Source of the DNA: Xenorhabdus innexi
Lineage (GTDB): Bacteria; Pseudomonadota; Gammaproteobacteria; Enterobacterales; Enterobacteriaceae
Length of the DNA: 64,000 nt
Assembly (NCBI RefSeq): GCF_002632485.1
Contig: NZ_NIBU01000001.1
Location: forward strand, 1 to 64,000
Reading direction: 5' to 3'
The translations under genes and the position numbers were made by a program. The notes beneath the pieces are model-generated. The model was not told the DNA's origin. It ran no database searches and saw nothing but the letters and a program-made list of their open reading frames with translations. Positions 29,690 to 40,405 of this stretch are shown in pieces. Within the stretch, counting starts at the first letter, position 1; each line of letters opens with the position of its first letter.

Positions 29690-30607
29690 ATGTTAGTTAT
29701 AAATAAAAAAGTAAAAAAAGCAGTGATCCCTGTTGCAGGCTTGGGGACCAGGATGTTACCGGCTACCAAGGCTATACCTAAAGAAATGTTACCTTTGGTT
29801 GATAAACCGTTAATCCAGTATGTTGTTAATGAATGTATTAAAGCAGGAATTAACGAGATTATTCTGGTTACACATTCATCCAAAAATTCGATAGAAAACC
29901 ATTTTGATACCAGTTTTGAGCTGGAAGCGATCCTTGAGAGAAGGGTTAAACGTCAATTGTTGGATGAAATCCAGTCTATTTGCCCGAGTCACGTAACAAT
30001 CATGCAGACCCGTCAGGGGATAGCCAAAGGGTTAGGGCATGCAGTGTTATGTGCTAAGCCGCTAATTGGGGATGAACCATTTGCTGTTATCCTGCCTGAT
30101 GTTATTTTGGATGAGTACAGCACAGACTTGTCGAAATACAATCTGAGCGAAATGTTGTCACGTTTTAATGAGAATGGTGCAAGTCAGATACTGGTCGAGC
30201 CAGTACCTTATGAAAGCGTTTCTGACTATGGTATCGTGGATTGTTTTGGGAAAAATTTACAGCCGGGTGACAGCAAGCCTATTGCCCGCGTAGTTGAAAA
30301 ACCTAAACCAGAAGAAGCACCATCGAATCTTTCTATTGTTGGTCGCTATGTCCTGTCTGAAAAAATCTGGCCGCTACTGGCAAAAACTGCGCCGGGTGCA
30401 GGGGATGAAATTCAGCTTACTGATGCCATTGCTATGCTGATGGAAAAAGAGCCGGTTGAAGCATATCACTTAAAAGGCCGTAGCCATGATTGTGGTAATA
30501 AACTGGGTTATATGCAGGCGTTTGTTGAATATGGAATGAAGCATAAGCAGTTGGGAGAGTCATTCAGTGACTGGGTTATGACCTTGCAGACTCAGATTAA
30601 AAAATAA
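29690..30607 (+). CDS. galU: UTP-glucose-1-phosphate uridylyltransferase
   Basis: A 305-residue nucleotidyltransferase that makes UDP-glucose from UTP and glucose 1-phosphate. Motifs are [20 protein letters not shown] and [20 protein letters not shown] at the N-terminus, and [20 protein letters not shown] for sugar binding. It supplies UDP-glucose for LPS and for the next gene, ugd, 24 nt downstream on the same strand. Confidence 0.97.
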   Translation: MLVINKKVKKAVIPVAGLGTRMLPATKAIPKEMLPLVDKPLIQYVVNECIKAGINEIILVTHSSKNSIENHFDTSFELEAILERRVKRQLLDEIQSICPSHVTIMQTRQGIAKGLGHAVLCAKPLIGDEPFAVILPDVILDEYSTDLSKYNLSEMLSRFNENGASQILVEPVPYESVSDYGIVDCFGKNLQPGDSKPIARVVEKPKPEEAPSNLSIVGRYVLSEKIWPLLAKTAPGAGDEIQLTDAIAMLMEKEPVEAYHLKGRSHDCGNKLGYMQAFVEYGMKHKQLGESFSDWVMTLQTQIKK

Positions 30608-30631
30608 TCTACTAGTAATTTAGGGTGTGAG

Positions 30632-31975
30632 ATGAAAGTAACTGTATTTGGTATTGGCTATGTTGGCTTAGTTCAGGCGACTGTGTTTGCTGAAGTTGGC
30701 CACGACGTACTTTGTGTTGATGTTGATGCAAAAAAAGTTGAAAACCTGAAAAATGGGCAGATCCCTATTTTTGAGCCGGGGTTAGAAACTCTGGTTAAGA
30801 AAAACCATGCACAAGGGCGTCTGAATTTTACGACAGATGCCAAGGCCGGTGTAGCACATGGCAAATTACAGTTTATTGCTGTCGGAACACCTCCCGATGA
30901 AGATGGCTCGGCAGATCTGCAATATGTTACTGCTGTAGCCCGTACTATCGCAGAAAATATGGATAGCCCTAAAGTGGTGGTTGATAAATCAACCGTTCCT
31001 GTCGGCACGGCGGATAAAGTCAAAGCTGTAATGCAGGCAGTTTTGGCTGGGCGCGGGGTTAATATTCCATACCATGTTGTGTCCAATCCTGAATTCTTAA
31101 AAGAGGGTGCCGCTGTTGCTGATTGTATGCGTCCTGAGCGCATTATCATTGGCTGCGATAACGATAGTGTGGTGGATGTTATGCGAGAGCTGTATGAGCC
31201 GTTTAATCGCAACCACGACCGTATGATCGTTATGGATATCCGCAGTGCAGAACTGACAAAGTATGCTGCTAATTGCATGTTGGCCACAAAAATTAGCTTT
31301 ATGAATGAAATTGCTAACCTGGCAGAAATGCTGGGAGCTGATATTGAGCATGTACGTCAGGGGATTGGTTCTGATTCACGTATTGGATATCACTTTATTT
31401 ATCCGGGTTGTGGATATGGTGGCTCATGTTTTCCAAAAGATGTGCAGGCACTCATTCGTACTTCTGAGCAGATTGGATATACACCAAAAATCTTACAGGC
31501 AGTAGAGTTGGTTAACGAAAAACAAAAAAGAAAATTACCTGCTTTCGTTAAACATCATTTTGGTACGGATCTATCTGACAAAACATTTGCCATATGGGGG
31601 CTATCATTTAAACCGAATACTGATGATATGAGAGAAGCATCAAGCCGGGTATTGATGGAAGCCTTATGGGAATGTGGAGCTAAAATACAGGCTTATGATC
31701 CGGAGGCCATGCAGGAAACTCAGCGTATTTATGGGCAACGCGATGATCTTGCTCTGATGGGAACAAAAGAAGCTGCTTTAAAAGATGCTGATGCTTTGAT
31801 TATTTGCACAGAGTGGCAAAACTTTAGAGCGCCTGATTTCGATCTTATAAAAGATTCACTTAAAACTCCGGTTATTTTCGATGGGCGTAACCTTTATGAA
31901 CCGGAACGCCTGCAGGCCAGAGGGTTCACATATTATGGTATCGGTCGTGGTTCCTCTATCAATCCAGTTATTTGA
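30632..31975 (+). CDS. ugd: UDP-glucose 6-dehydrogenase
   Basis: A 447-residue enzyme that oxidises UDP-glucose to UDP-glucuronate with two NAD+. The N-terminal NAD motif is [20 protein letters not shown]. The catalytic Cys is in [17 protein letters not shown] (about residue 268). The central and C-terminal UDP-binding segments ([20 protein letters not shown]) are intact. It is of the longer, about 447-residue type rather than the 388-residue E. coli Ugd. It sits between galU and the epimerase gene, which would act on its product. Confidence 0.96.
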   Translation: MKVTVFGIGYVGLVQATVFAEVGHDVLCVDVDAKKVENLKNGQIPIFEPGLETLVKKNHAQGRLNFTTDAKAGVAHGKLQFIAVGTPPDEDGSADLQYVTAVARTIAENMDSPKVVVDKSTVPVGTADKVKAVMQAVLAGRGVNIPYHVVSNPEFLKEGAAVADCMRPERIIIGCDNDSVVDVMRELYEPFNRNHDRMIVMDIRSAELTKYAANCMLATKISFMNEIANLAEMLGADIEHVRQGIGSDSRIGYHFIYPGCGYGGSCFPKDVQALIRTSEQIGYTPKILQAVELVNEKQKRKLPAFVKHHFGTDLSDKTFAIWGLSFKPNTDDMREASSRVLMEALWECGAKIQAYDPEAMQETQRIYGQRDDLALMGTKEAALKDADALIICTEWQNFRAPDFDLIKDSLKTPVIFDGRNLYEPERLQARGFTYYGIGRGSSINPVI

Positions 31976-31983
31976 GTTGTAAT

Positions 31984-32994
31984 ATGAAATTTTTAGTAAC
32001 AGGTTCCGCTGGTTTTATTGGTTTTCATGTGAGCCAGCGGTTATTGAATATGGGGTATGAAGTTGTCGGCATTGATAACATCAATGATTATTATGATGTC
32101 AATTTGAAGCAGGCAAGATTAAATTTATTACACCCTCATCCCGGTTTTAAATTTGAAAAACTAGATTTGGCTGATAGAGCAGGGATCTCTGAATTGTTTA
32201 CTAAACACCAATTTCAGCGAGTTATCCATTTAGGAGCTCAAGCGGGTGTTCGTTATTCAATACAAAATCCAATGGCATATATTGATGCCAATATTGTGGG
32301 TCATATCAATATTCTTGAAGGGTGTCGCCATAACAATGTTGAGCATTTATTATATGCTTCTTCAAGCTCAGTATACGGATTAAATAAAAAGCAACCATTT
32401 TCTACCGACGATTCGGTTGATCATCCGGTTTCTTTATACGCAGCAACGAAAAAAGCTGACGAATTAATGTCTCACAGTTATTCACATCTTTATAAATTAC
32501 CAACCACAGGTTTACGGTTCTTTACGGTATATGGTCCATGGGGACGTCCTGATATGGCTTTATTTAAGTTTACTAAAGCGATGCTGGAGGGGCGGCCTAT
32601 TGATGTTTATAACCACGGAGATATGGTAAGGGATTTCACATATATCGATGATATTGTCGAATCTATAATCAGATTACAGGCTATTATTCCTGAACCTAAT
32701 AAAGATTGGTCAGTTGAAACCGGACAAGTTTCTGCCAGTTCAGCGCCATACCGTATTTATAATATTGGCAATGGTCAGCCGACAAAATTGGGTGATTTTA
32801 TTGAAGCCATTGAAGTTTCATTAGGGATAAAAGCAACGAAAAACTTTATGGAAATTCAAGATGGCGATGTGCTGTCTACTTGTGCGGACTCCAGTGCCCT
32901 GTATGAAAAAATTGGTTTCTCTCCTAATACTCCAGTCAGAGAAGGTGTGAAACAATTTGTTGATTGGTATCTGGATTTTTATCAGATGTCTTAA
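31984..32994 (+). CDS. NAD-dependent epimerase, probable UDP-glucuronate 4-epimerase
   Basis: A 336-residue extended SDR. The NAD motif is MKFLVTGSAGFIGFHVSQRL; the catalytic Ser-Tyr-Lys set is SSSSVYG and SLYAATKKADELM. The segment GIDNINDYYDVNLKQARL is typical of UDP-GlcA 4-epimerases (LpsL/Uge/Gla types). It would turn UDP-glucuronate made by Ugd into UDP-galacturonate for LPS core or surface polysaccharide. The ATG at 31984 is eight bases past the ugd stop, so the three genes form an operon. Substrate is inferred from context. Confidence 0.88.
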   Translation: MKFLVTGSAGFIGFHVSQRLLNMGYEVVGIDNINDYYDVNLKQARLNLLHPHPGFKFEKLDLADRAGISELFTKHQFQRVIHLGAQAGVRYSIQNPMAYIDANIVGHINILEGCRHNNVEHLLYASSSSVYGLNKKQPFSTDDSVDHPVSLYAATKKADELMSHSYSHLYKLPTTGLRFFTVYGPWGRPDMALFKFTKAMLEGRPIDVYNHGDMVRDFTYIDDIVESIIRLQAIIPEPNKDWSVETGQVSASSAPYRIYNIGNGQPTKLGDFIEAIEVSLGIKATKNFMEIQDGDVLSTCADSSALYEKIGFSPNTPVREGVKQFVDWYLDFYQMS

Positions 32995-33012
32995 CACTTG
33001 CTGAGTAATAAG

Positions 33013-33037
33013 AAAAGGAGCTATTAGCTCCTTTTTT
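33013..33037 (+). terminator. Terminator of the galU operon
   Basis: A 10-bp perfect stem (AAAAGGAGCT 33013-33022 / AGCTCCTTTT 33026-33035) with a 3-nt loop, ending in a run of T. Confidence 0.95.
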
Positions 33038-33170
33038 AATTTCATGTTAATAAAAAACTAAGTGAGTGTTAAATTCTTTTTTTACACCGAAAATGCAAAG
33101 ATAGCATATAACCGGTTGTACTCGTACATCAGCCCATAATTAACTTAGTTAGATTTATTAACCATAAAAC

Positions 33171-33196
33171 AAAAATACCCTTCAGAGGGTATTTTT
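33171..33196 (-). terminator. Terminator of hns
   Basis: AAAAATACCC (33171-33180) pairs with GGGTATTTTT (33187-33196), 6-nt loop. On the minus strand it is followed by GTTTTATGG. It lies 25 nt past the hns stop codon and is symmetric enough to work on both strands. Confidence 0.9.
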
Positions 33197-33220
33197 GTTA
33201 TTAGACGGCAAAATAACTGA

Positions 33221-33622
33221 TTAGATCAGAAAATCGTCCAGGCTTTTGCCTTCTTCTTCAATTGCTTTTTTGATTACTGCTGGGGTGCGGCCCTGACCGG
33301 TCCAAGTTTTAACTTCACCTTCGTCAATATATGAATATTTAGCCGGACGAGTAGCACGCTTAGATTTACCAGTTGCTTTACCGCTTAAAGCGTCTACTAA
33401 ATCGCTTAATTCAATACCGTCTTTTTCCAGCATTTCACGGTATTCTTGAAGTTTACGTGTACGCTCTTCTATTTGAGCACGAGCCTGACTTTCTTCGTCA
33501 CGACGTTCTTCAACAACAATTGTCAGTTTTTCCAGCATTTCTTCTAAAGTAGAAAGTTCACATTCTCTTGCTTGCGCGCGCAAAGTACGGATGTTATTTA
33601 GGGATTTTAAATTTTCGCTCAT
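33221..33622 (-). CDS. hns: Nucleoid protein H-NS
   Basis: A 133-residue H-NS (E. coli 137). The N-terminal coiled-coil dimerisation region covers about residues 1-65, followed by a basic linker ([19 protein letters not shown]). The C-terminal DNA-binding domain has the core motif [16 protein letters not shown]. It silences AT-rich and horizontally acquired DNA; the AT-rich T6SS edge and the orphan LysR gene are plausible targets here. It is divergent from tdk across a long AT-rich interval, the same order as in E. coli. Confidence 0.97.
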   Translation of the reverse strand: MSENLKSLNNIRTLRAQARECELSTLEEMLEKLTIVVEERRDEESQARAQIEERTRKLQEYREMLEKDGIELSDLVDALSGKATGKSKRATRPAKYSYIDEGEVKTWTGQGRTPAVIKKAIEEEGKSLDDFLI

Positions 33623-34265
33623 TGTCCTGGTCTCAAATTATAATGATGATGGCTGATGTATGGATAATAATAGAATGCTATTTTATTTTCTGCAATAGTG
33701 AATTTACTTTCTAAGGCTAAAAGATCCCATTTTAAAATGCAATTTTTTTGATAATCGATATATTGTGTTTTAATTCTACTATTGGATTTATCATTTCTCG
33801 ATAACGGGTAGACGTAGATTACTCAAAGCTGTTCAAGGATTAACTTAGTCATATAAAACTAATTTATAGTCAATTTGTAAGATATGCTAACTATTCACTT
33901 GAAAATAAACTGATGTTCAAGTGTGAAATGGAATTTTTTTTATGGGTAATCGGTTGGTTATGATTATAGTGTTGTAGATCGAGTAAAAGTAAACCATTTT
34001 GATTATTAATATGCAAAGAGTGGAATATAAAATCGATATTTACTTCTGATATTAATTTTGTTCATTTGTCGTGCAATAAGTGTTTGTGGTGCTGATTTTA
34101 TATGCACAAATGTGATGATTATCATAAAAATATTTCTTTCAGATTCATTTCATTTTTCTTTTACGCTCCATTTGGTCAATAACAAAGGATAACCTTGAGT
34201 TAAGTTTGTGGTAAACTCGCGAGATATATCGCTTGGTTAAATTTGACAAGAGGACGGACGGGCCA
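33623..34265. other. Divergent interval between hns and tdk
   Basis: A 643-nt AT-rich region with no supported gene. It should hold the hns promoter, which in E. coli is autoregulated, and the tdk promoter. I see no strong, nameable operator. Confidence 0.35.
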
Positions 34266-34877
34266 ATGGCTCAGCTTTATTTTTATTATTCTGCTATGAA
34301 TGCAGGAAAATCAACTTCATTATTACAGTCTTCCTATAACTATAACGAAAGAGGAATGAGGACGTTGATTTTTACAGCAGAAATAGATACGCGATTTGGA
34401 AAAGGGAAGGTGAGTTCCCGTATTGGGCTATCTGCGGATGCCTTACTGTTTTCACCAGACACGAATATTGCTGAACTTATCAGATGTGAAAACGATGTAG
34501 AAAAGATTCATTGTATTTTGATTGATGAGTGTCAGTTTTTAACAAAAGAACATGTTGAACAGCTTTGTGAAATTGTTGATTACGATGATATTCCTGTCCT
34601 CTGTTATGGGTTAAGGTCAGATTTTCAGGGCGAGTTATTTAGTGGCAGCCAATATCTTCTAGCGTGGGCGGATAAATTAGTCGAACTGAAAACCATTTGC
34701 CACTGTGGAAGAAAAGCGAGCCGTGTACTGCGTTTTAGCAACGATGGGAATGTTGTTTATGATGGAGAACAGGTTGATATTGGCGGCAACGAAAAATATG
34801 TCTCAGTGTGCCGTAAGCACTATTATGATGTTATTCGTGAAGCTAAAGCCAAAAAAGCTGAACAGATTCAGAGATAG
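34266..34877 (+). CDS. tdk: Thymidine kinase
   Basis: A 203-residue type II thymidine kinase that phosphorylates thymidine and deoxyuridine for salvage. The P-loop is [20 protein letters not shown], the Walker B-like motif LIDECQF, and the zinc site uses CHCGRKA and the later Cys in SVCRKH. The ATG at 34266 gives the standard [16 protein letters not shown] start; an in-frame upstream GTG does not match the family. It is divergent from hns and convergent with adhE. Confidence 0.95.
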   Translation: MAQLYFYYSAMNAGKSTSLLQSSYNYNERGMRTLIFTAEIDTRFGKGKVSSRIGLSADALLFSPDTNIAELIRCENDVEKIHCILIDECQFLTKEHVEQLCEIVDYDDIPVLCYGLRSDFQGELFSGSQYLLAWADKLVELKTICHCGRKASRVLRFSNDGNVVYDGEQVDIGGNEKYVSVCRKHYYDVIREAKAKKAEQIQR

Positions 34878-34922
34878 TTTGTTTGTATGGGTAATACGAT
34901 TAAGTTAGAAAAATAAATTAAT

Positions 34923-34955
34923 AAAAAGGCATCAGAGGATATCTGATGCCTTTTT
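34923..34955 (+). terminator. Terminator of tdk
   Basis: A 14-bp perfect stem (AAAAAGGCATCAGA 34923-34936 / TCTGATGCCTTTTT 34942-34955), 5-nt loop. It can serve both strands, since A-runs and T-runs flank it. Confidence 0.95.
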
Positions 34956-35009
34956 AAGTCACACTATATGGTTTTTCATAATAGTGAGAGCCTTTTCAAA
35001 AGGTGAGTT

Positions 35010-35036
35010 CTTATCCCTTGCGATGCATGGGATAAG
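35010..35036 (-). terminator. Hairpin past adhE
   Basis: CTTATCCC (35010-35017) pairs with GGGATAAG (35029-35036). A second small hairpin, CCTTTT-CAAAAGG, lies next to it at about 34990-35003. There is no good T-tract, so this may protect the adhE mRNA end rather than terminate it. Confidence 0.4.
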
Positions 35037-35092
35037 AGTTACTCCTATCATTTTGAAACACTATTTAGCTTATCATTTATTATTATTTCTTA

Positions 35093-37738
35093 TTATTTTT
35101 CAATTTTTTTACACTCTTGAGATACAGCCGATTCTATAAATTTACGACCATAGAAAGAATCCAACAGTAGCTGTTTTAACTCGGCTATTAATGGATAACG
35201 AGGATTAGCGCCAGTACATTGATCATCAAAAGCGTCTTCGGCAAGTTTATCAATTTTTGCCAGAAAATCGCTTTCCTGAACTCCGACCGCACGGATTGAA
35301 TCTGGAATATTAAGTTGAGATTTTAACTCTTCTAACCACGCCAGAAGTTTTTCAATTTTAATTGCAGTGCGATCTCCTGTGCTACTTAACCCTAAATGTT
35401 CTGCAATTTCAGCATAACGGCGTCTTGCCTGAGGCCGGTCATATTGACTGAATGCGGTCTGTTTGGTCGGGTTATCATTAGCGTTATAGCGTATCACATT
35501 ACAAATAAGCAGGGCGTTTGCTAATCCGTGTGGGATATGGAACTCAGAACCCAGCTTATGCGCCATAGAATGACAGACGCCTAAGAAGGCATTGGCAAAA
35601 GCGATTCCGGCGATCGTTGCGGCATTATGGACACGCTCACGGGCAACAGGATTCTGAGCTCCTTGTTGGTAGCTGGCAGGGAGATAATCTTTCAGTAGTT
35701 TCAGAGCCTGTAGAGCCTGCCCATCAGAATATTCATTTGCTAAAACAGAAACATAAGCCTCCAGAGCATGGGTGACAGCATCTAGGCCACCAAAAGCACA
35801 TAATGATTTGGGCATATCCATAACAAGGTTTGCATCAACGATAGCCATATCAGGCGTCAGTGCATAATCTGCCAACGGATATTTCTGCCCGGTGATGTCA
35901 TCAGTCACGACAGCAAAAGGTGTGACTTCTGAGCCAGTACCTGAGGTGGTTGTAATCGCGATCATTTTTGCTTTTGTTCCCATTTTCGGGAACTTATAAA
36001 TGCGTTTTCGGATATCCATAAAACGCAATGCTAATTCTTCAAAGTGAGTTTCAGGGTGTTCGTACATGACCCACATGATTTTAGCTGCATCCATCGGTGA
36101 ACCACCACCGAGAGCAATAATGATATCCGGGTTGAACAAACGCATCTGTTCAGCACCTTTTCGGACAATACTTAAAGTAGGGTCGGCTTCAACTTCAAAA
36201 AATACTTCGGTTTCTACATGATGAGATTTCAAGACTCTTATGACTTGATCGGCATAACCATTATTAAATAAGAAAGAGTCTGTCACGATAAAGGCGCGTT
36301 TGGCACCATCGGTTGCTACTTCTTCCAGCGCAACCGGCAGCGAGCCACGGCGGAAATAGATAGATTTAGGGATTTTATGCCATAACATATTCTCAGCCCT
36401 TTTCGCGACAGTTTTGGTATTGATCAAATGTTTTGGCCCGACGTTCTCTGAAATAGAGTTTCCGCCCCATGAGCCACATCCCAGTGTAAGGGAAGGGGAG
36501 AGTTTAAAGTTATAAAGGTCTCCAATACCGCCCTGAGATGCCGGAGTATTAATCAGAATACGTGCCGTTTTCATTTTATCGCCGAAATATTTAATGCGGG
36601 CTGTCTGATTATCCTGATCAATATAAAGTGAAGATGTGTGACCAATTCCGCCCATTTCAACTAATTTTTCTGCTTTTTCCACTGCATCTTCGAAATCTTT
36701 ACCCCGATACATGGCCAGTAACGGTGATAATTTTTCATGAGCGAACGGCTCTTTTTCATCAACGACTGTAACTTCACCAATAAGAATTTTAGTATTTTCG
36801 GGAACGCTGACCCCAGCCATTCTTGCGATTTCCATTGCTGGCTGCCCGACAATTTCGGCATTCAGGTTGCCATTTTTCAAAATAATATTCTGAACTGCCT
36901 TCAGTTCTTTTCCTTGTAGAATATAACCGCCATGACTGGAAAAACGTTCACGGACTTGTTTATAAACGTTATCAACCACAATAACGGATTGTTCAGAAGC
37001 ACAAATCACGCCGTTATCGAAAGTCTTGGACATTAAAATCGAGGCGACTGCCCGTTTGATGTCAGCGGATTCATCAATCACAACGGGGGTATTACCTGCT
37101 CCAACGCCGATAGCGGGTTTACCTGAGCTATAAGCAGCTTTTACCATTCCTGGGCCGCCTGTTGCCAGAATGAGATTAATATCAGGGTGGTGCATCAACG
37201 CATTTGAGAGTTCTACTGAAGGTTCATCTATCCAGCCGATAATATCCTTTGGCGCACCGGCAGCGATAGCTGCTTGTAAAACAATTTCTGCTGCCTTATT
37301 TGTGGCGTTTTTGGCGCGGGGGTGTGGAGAAAAAATAATACCGTTACGGGTTTTCAGGCTGATAAGTGCTTTAAAAATAGCGGTTGAAGTCGGATTCGTT
37401 GTCGGCACAATCCCACAAATAATACCGACAGGTTCAGCGATGGTGATTGTGCCAAAAGTATCGTCTTCAGATAAAATGCCGCAGGTCTTATCATCTTTAT
37501 AAGCGTTATAAATGTATTCAGAAGCAAAATGGTTTTTGATTACTTTATCTTCTATAACGCCCATTCCTGATTCAGAAACAGCTAATTTTGCCAGTGGAAT
37601 GCGGGCATCAGCAGCAGCGAGAGCTGCAGCACGAAATATTTGATCAACCTGTTCCTGAGAAAAACTGGCGAATTCTCGTTGCGCTTTTTTCACGCGAGTA
37701 ACTAATTCGTTTAGTTCAGCAACCTGAGTGACAGCCAT
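35093..37738 (-). CDS. adhE: Bifunctional aldehyde-alcohol dehydrogenase AdhE
   Basis: An 881-residue fermentation enzyme (E. coli 891) that reduces acetyl-CoA to ethanol and forms long spirosomes. The N-terminal aldehyde dehydrogenase has the catalytic Cys in NGVICASEQSVIV (about residue 245). The C-terminal iron-dependent alcohol dehydrogenase has the NAD motif ALGGGSPMDAAKIMWV and iron-binding His residues in CHSMAHKLGSEFHIPHGLAN. It converges with tdk. A 900-nt interval separates it from opp; ychE, found there in E. coli, is missing. Confidence 0.97.
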   Translation of the reverse strand: MAVTQVAELNELVTRVKKAQREFASFSQEQVDQIFRAAALAAADARIPLAKLAVSESGMGVIEDKVIKNHFASEYIYNAYKDDKTCGILSEDDTFGTITIAEPVGIICGIVPTTNPTSTAIFKALISLKTRNGIIFSPHPRAKNATNKAAEIVLQAAIAAGAPKDIIGWIDEPSVELSNALMHHPDINLILATGGPGMVKAAYSSGKPAIGVGAGNTPVVIDESADIKRAVASILMSKTFDNGVICASEQSVIVVDNVYKQVRERFSSHGGYILQGKELKAVQNIILKNGNLNAEIVGQPAMEIARMAGVSVPENTKILIGEVTVVDEKEPFAHEKLSPLLAMYRGKDFEDAVEKAEKLVEMGGIGHTSSLYIDQDNQTARIKYFGDKMKTARILINTPASQGGIGDLYNFKLSPSLTLGCGSWGGNSISENVGPKHLINTKTVAKRAENMLWHKIPKSIYFRRGSLPVALEEVATDGAKRAFIVTDSFLFNNGYADQVIRVLKSHHVETEVFFEVEADPTLSIVRKGAEQMRLFNPDIIIALGGGSPMDAAKIMWVMYEHPETHFEELALRFMDIRKRIYKFPKMGTKAKMIAITTTSGTGSEVTPFAVVTDDITGQKYPLADYALTPDMAIVDANLVMDMPKSLCAFGGLDAVTHALEAYVSVLANEYSDGQALQALKLLKDYLPASYQQGAQNPVARERVHNAATIAGIAFANAFLGVCHSMAHKLGSEFHIPHGLANALLICNVIRYNANDNPTKQTAFSQYDRPQARRRYAEIAEHLGLSSTGDRTAIKIEKLLAWLEELKSQLNIPDSIRAVGVQESDFLAKIDKLAEDAFDDQCTGANPRYPLIAELKQLLLDSFYGRKFIESAVSQECKKIEK

Positions 37739-38643
37739 AAAGATTACTCCTAATAAAAGTTAAATTTTTTCAGGGAATTGGCTGTTTGATTATTGTACTG
37801 CAAGGTTATGTTGTGAGGCTCGTCACTAATCTACTTGCATAAAAACGACCAATTACCTTAAAAAACTTTATTGTTCTATATTGTTAAAAACGGGTTATGT
37901 ATTTTTTCTGAGATTGGCTTTTGGAAACAGCTTATCACCGGATGGTTTTTAAATAGTGATTTAGATCATGAAATCAGTAGGCTGATACCATTCAGCTTGT
38001 AGGTTTTTGATAATGGTTATCAAAAAAATATCAAGAATGATTTGAAATATTTATTTAACTTTTATGAAATTATTTGTTAAATAAATTTTGGTAATATATT
38101 TTATAAAAAAATAAGTTAAAAATAATTAACTGACATCCAATAAAGAGTATTATCAGTTAATAAATGTTTTCTATTTCTTACTAAAAAACTCTTCTAATTT
38201 GTTGAACTGCCTGTTTTAGCTTTGAGTAATACTGTTTTTTATACATACATTTCATGTCATGACCCTCTATTACTGGACTTTGTTGCAATATTTTGTGATG
38301 AAGACTGTCTTTTAATCAGTGATGATTGCATTTTGTTAAAATAATGTTTATTTTCTTTTTTTGCTTGAATTTTAACGTGATGCTCTCGATAAAATTAAGT
38401 AAGAAAAATTATTTTTATCAATGTGTTATTTATTTTTCTGGTTGCATGTTATATGTAAGAACAAACAATTACTTTAACGTTTTAATAAACATAATATAAA
38501 AAATATCACAACAAACCTTGCATGGGTTAAATTTCAAACATATAAGTTATTTTTATTTAATAACATAGGTTGTCGGGATTGTTAGATTAAAAAACGATTA
38601 ATTTGCTGTTTATGCTTATCACTTGGTGAGAATGGAGAGAATA
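37739..38643. other. Long regulatory interval between adhE and oppA1
   Basis: A 905-nt AT-rich stretch with no supported gene. It should contain the long upstream control region of adhE, which in E. coli is controlled post-transcriptionally and by several regulators, and the opp promoter. AGTGATTTAGATCATG near 37959 resembles a weak CRP site. No trace of ychE is visible. Confidence 0.4.
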
Positions 38644-40284
38644 ATGAGAAAAATGCCATCAAAGTTGAGTCAGTTGATTTCGTCTATCGTTTTATTATCG
38701 TTTCCCATGGCACAAGGGATGGCGGCAAAAGTGCCCGCTGGAGTTGTATTAGCAGAAAAGCAAGAAGTTACCATTAATAATGGTGTTGAGGTGACATCAT
38801 TAGACCCTCATGTAGTTGAAGGTGGTCCGGAAACAAATGTTATTCGTAATTTATTTGAAGGATTAGTGACAACTGATTTGAATGGCGAAACTGTGCCGGG
38901 GGTAGCCGAAAAGTGGGAAAATGAAGGCTATCAGGTATGGACATTTTATTTACGTCAAGATGCTAAATGGAGTGATGGTAAACCCGTCACTGCACAGGAT
39001 TTTGTTTATAGCTGGCGACGTCTCTCTGATCCAAAAGTAGGTTCCCCTTATACCAGTTATCTGCAATACACCTATGTCTTGAATGCAGATGATATCTTAA
39101 AAGGCATAAAATCGCCTGAGCAACTGGGTGTGAAGGCATTAGATGAACGCACCTTTCAGGTGACATTAAGCCGTCCTGTTCCTTATCTTATCGATATGTT
39201 GAGTCATACACCGCTGAAACCCGTCCGGCAGGATGTTGTTGAAAAATTTGGTATCAAATGGACTTCACCAGAAAATTTTATTGGCAACGGGCCTTATATA
39301 TTAAAGGATTGGGTTATTAATGAACGCATGGTTTTAATACGCAACACACATTACTGGAATAATAAAGAATCCATTATAGAAAAAGGCACGTTACTGCCTA
39401 TTGTTTCGGGTGTCAGTGATGTAAACCGTTATCGTAGTGGGGAAGTGGATATTACTCATGATGCTATCCCGCCAGAACTCTACCAAAAGATGAAGCGGGA
39501 TATTCCTGATCAACTTCGAACAGTACCTTATCTGTGTACATTTTATTACGAAATCAATCATCAAAAGCCGTTATTTAAAGATAAACGAGTACGTGAAGCC
39601 ATTAAGCTAAGCCTCGACAGAGATATCATTACAGAAAAAATTATGGGACAAGGGCAGATCCCGGCATATGGTTTCACTCCTACCTATATTGGTGGTGGTC
39701 TTAGTATTAATCCAGAATGGGCAGGTTGGACGCAGGAAAAACGCAATCAACGGGCAAAAGAATTATTAAAAGAGGCTGGTTTTGATGCCAGTAACCCACT
39801 CAAGTTTACTCTGCTCTATAACACCACAGAACAGAACAAACAGCAGGCTATTGCAGCAGCATCGATGTGGCAGAGAAATATTGGTGCAAAAGTCACATTG
39901 CAAAATCAGGAATGGAAAACCTCCCTGCAAAACCGTCACGAGGGCAATTATGATGTAGTAAGGGCGACATGGTGTGGTGATTATAACGAACCTTCCTCCT
40001 TCCTGAATTATTATTTGTCAGGTGGCAGTAATAATACGGCATTCTACCAGAATGAAGCCTTCGATAATTACCTCAATCAGGCTCTGACAGCTAAAGATGA
40101 AAAAACACGTAAGGAGTTTTATCAGAAGGCAGAAAGACAACTTGATGCTGATTCTGCATTAATCCCCGTGTATTACCGGGTTTCTACACGCCTGATTAGA
40201 CCAACAGTCGGAGGGATGACCGGAAAAGATCCTCTCGATTATGTTGACCTTAAGAATTTATATATTAAGAAATTAGATAACTGA
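38644..40284 (+). CDS. oppA1: Oligopeptide-binding protein OppA, first paralogue
   Basis: A 546-residue periplasmic SBP family 5 protein with a signal peptide (LISSIVLLSFPMAQGMAAKV). Family motifs are VTSLDPHVVEGGPETNVIRN, AQDFVYSWRRLSDPKVGSPY, NRYRSGEVDITHD and NYDVVRATWCGDYNEPSSFL. It is diverged from the next gene, especially in the ligand-lobe segments, so peptide preference may differ. The ATG at 38644 has GGAG six bases upstream; earlier in-frame ATGs lack this. Tandem oppA genes before oppBCDF are described in Xenorhabdus nematophila. Confidence 0.92.
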   Translation: MRKMPSKLSQLISSIVLLSFPMAQGMAAKVPAGVVLAEKQEVTINNGVEVTSLDPHVVEGGPETNVIRNLFEGLVTTDLNGETVPGVAEKWENEGYQVWTFYLRQDAKWSDGKPVTAQDFVYSWRRLSDPKVGSPYTSYLQYTYVLNADDILKGIKSPEQLGVKALDERTFQVTLSRPVPYLIDMLSHTPLKPVRQDVVEKFGIKWTSPENFIGNGPYILKDWVINERMVLIRNTHYWNNKESIIEKGTLLPIVSGVSDVNRYRSGEVDITHDAIPPELYQKMKRDIPDQLRTVPYLCTFYYEINHQKPLFKDKRVREAIKLSLDRDIITEKIMGQGQIPAYGFTPTYIGGGLSINPEWAGWTQEKRNQRAKELLKEAGFDASNPLKFTLLYNTTEQNKQQAIAAASMWQRNIGAKVTLQNQEWKTSLQNRHEGNYDVVRATWCGDYNEPSSFLNYYLSGGSNNTAFYQNEAFDNYLNQALTAKDEKTRKEFYQKAERQLDADSALIPVYYRVSTRLIRPTVGGMTGKDPLDYVDLKNLYIKKLDN

Positions 40285-40348
40285 TTGTTATTAATGAATT
40301 CTATTGCTGCGAATAAAATAATTCCCTTTGGAATACAAAAATAATTAA

Positions 40349-40378
40349 CCCTGAAATCAGGGGGCTTTTGAGAAAGCC
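40349..40378 (+). terminator. Double hairpin between oppA1 and oppA2
   Basis: CCCTGA-AA-TCAGGG (40349-40362) is followed immediately by GGCTTT-TGAG-AAAGCC (40363-40378). The pair sits in the 121-nt gap. It may attenuate transcription or stabilise the 3' end of the oppA1 message. Confidence 0.5.
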
Positions 40379-40405
40379 AGATGAATCAATAGGAGTAATA
40401 AAACG

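Noticed and set aside
30673-31287. A 204-codon minus-strand frame inside ugd
   Set aside because: It is the antisense shadow of the strongly conserved N-terminal half of Ugd.
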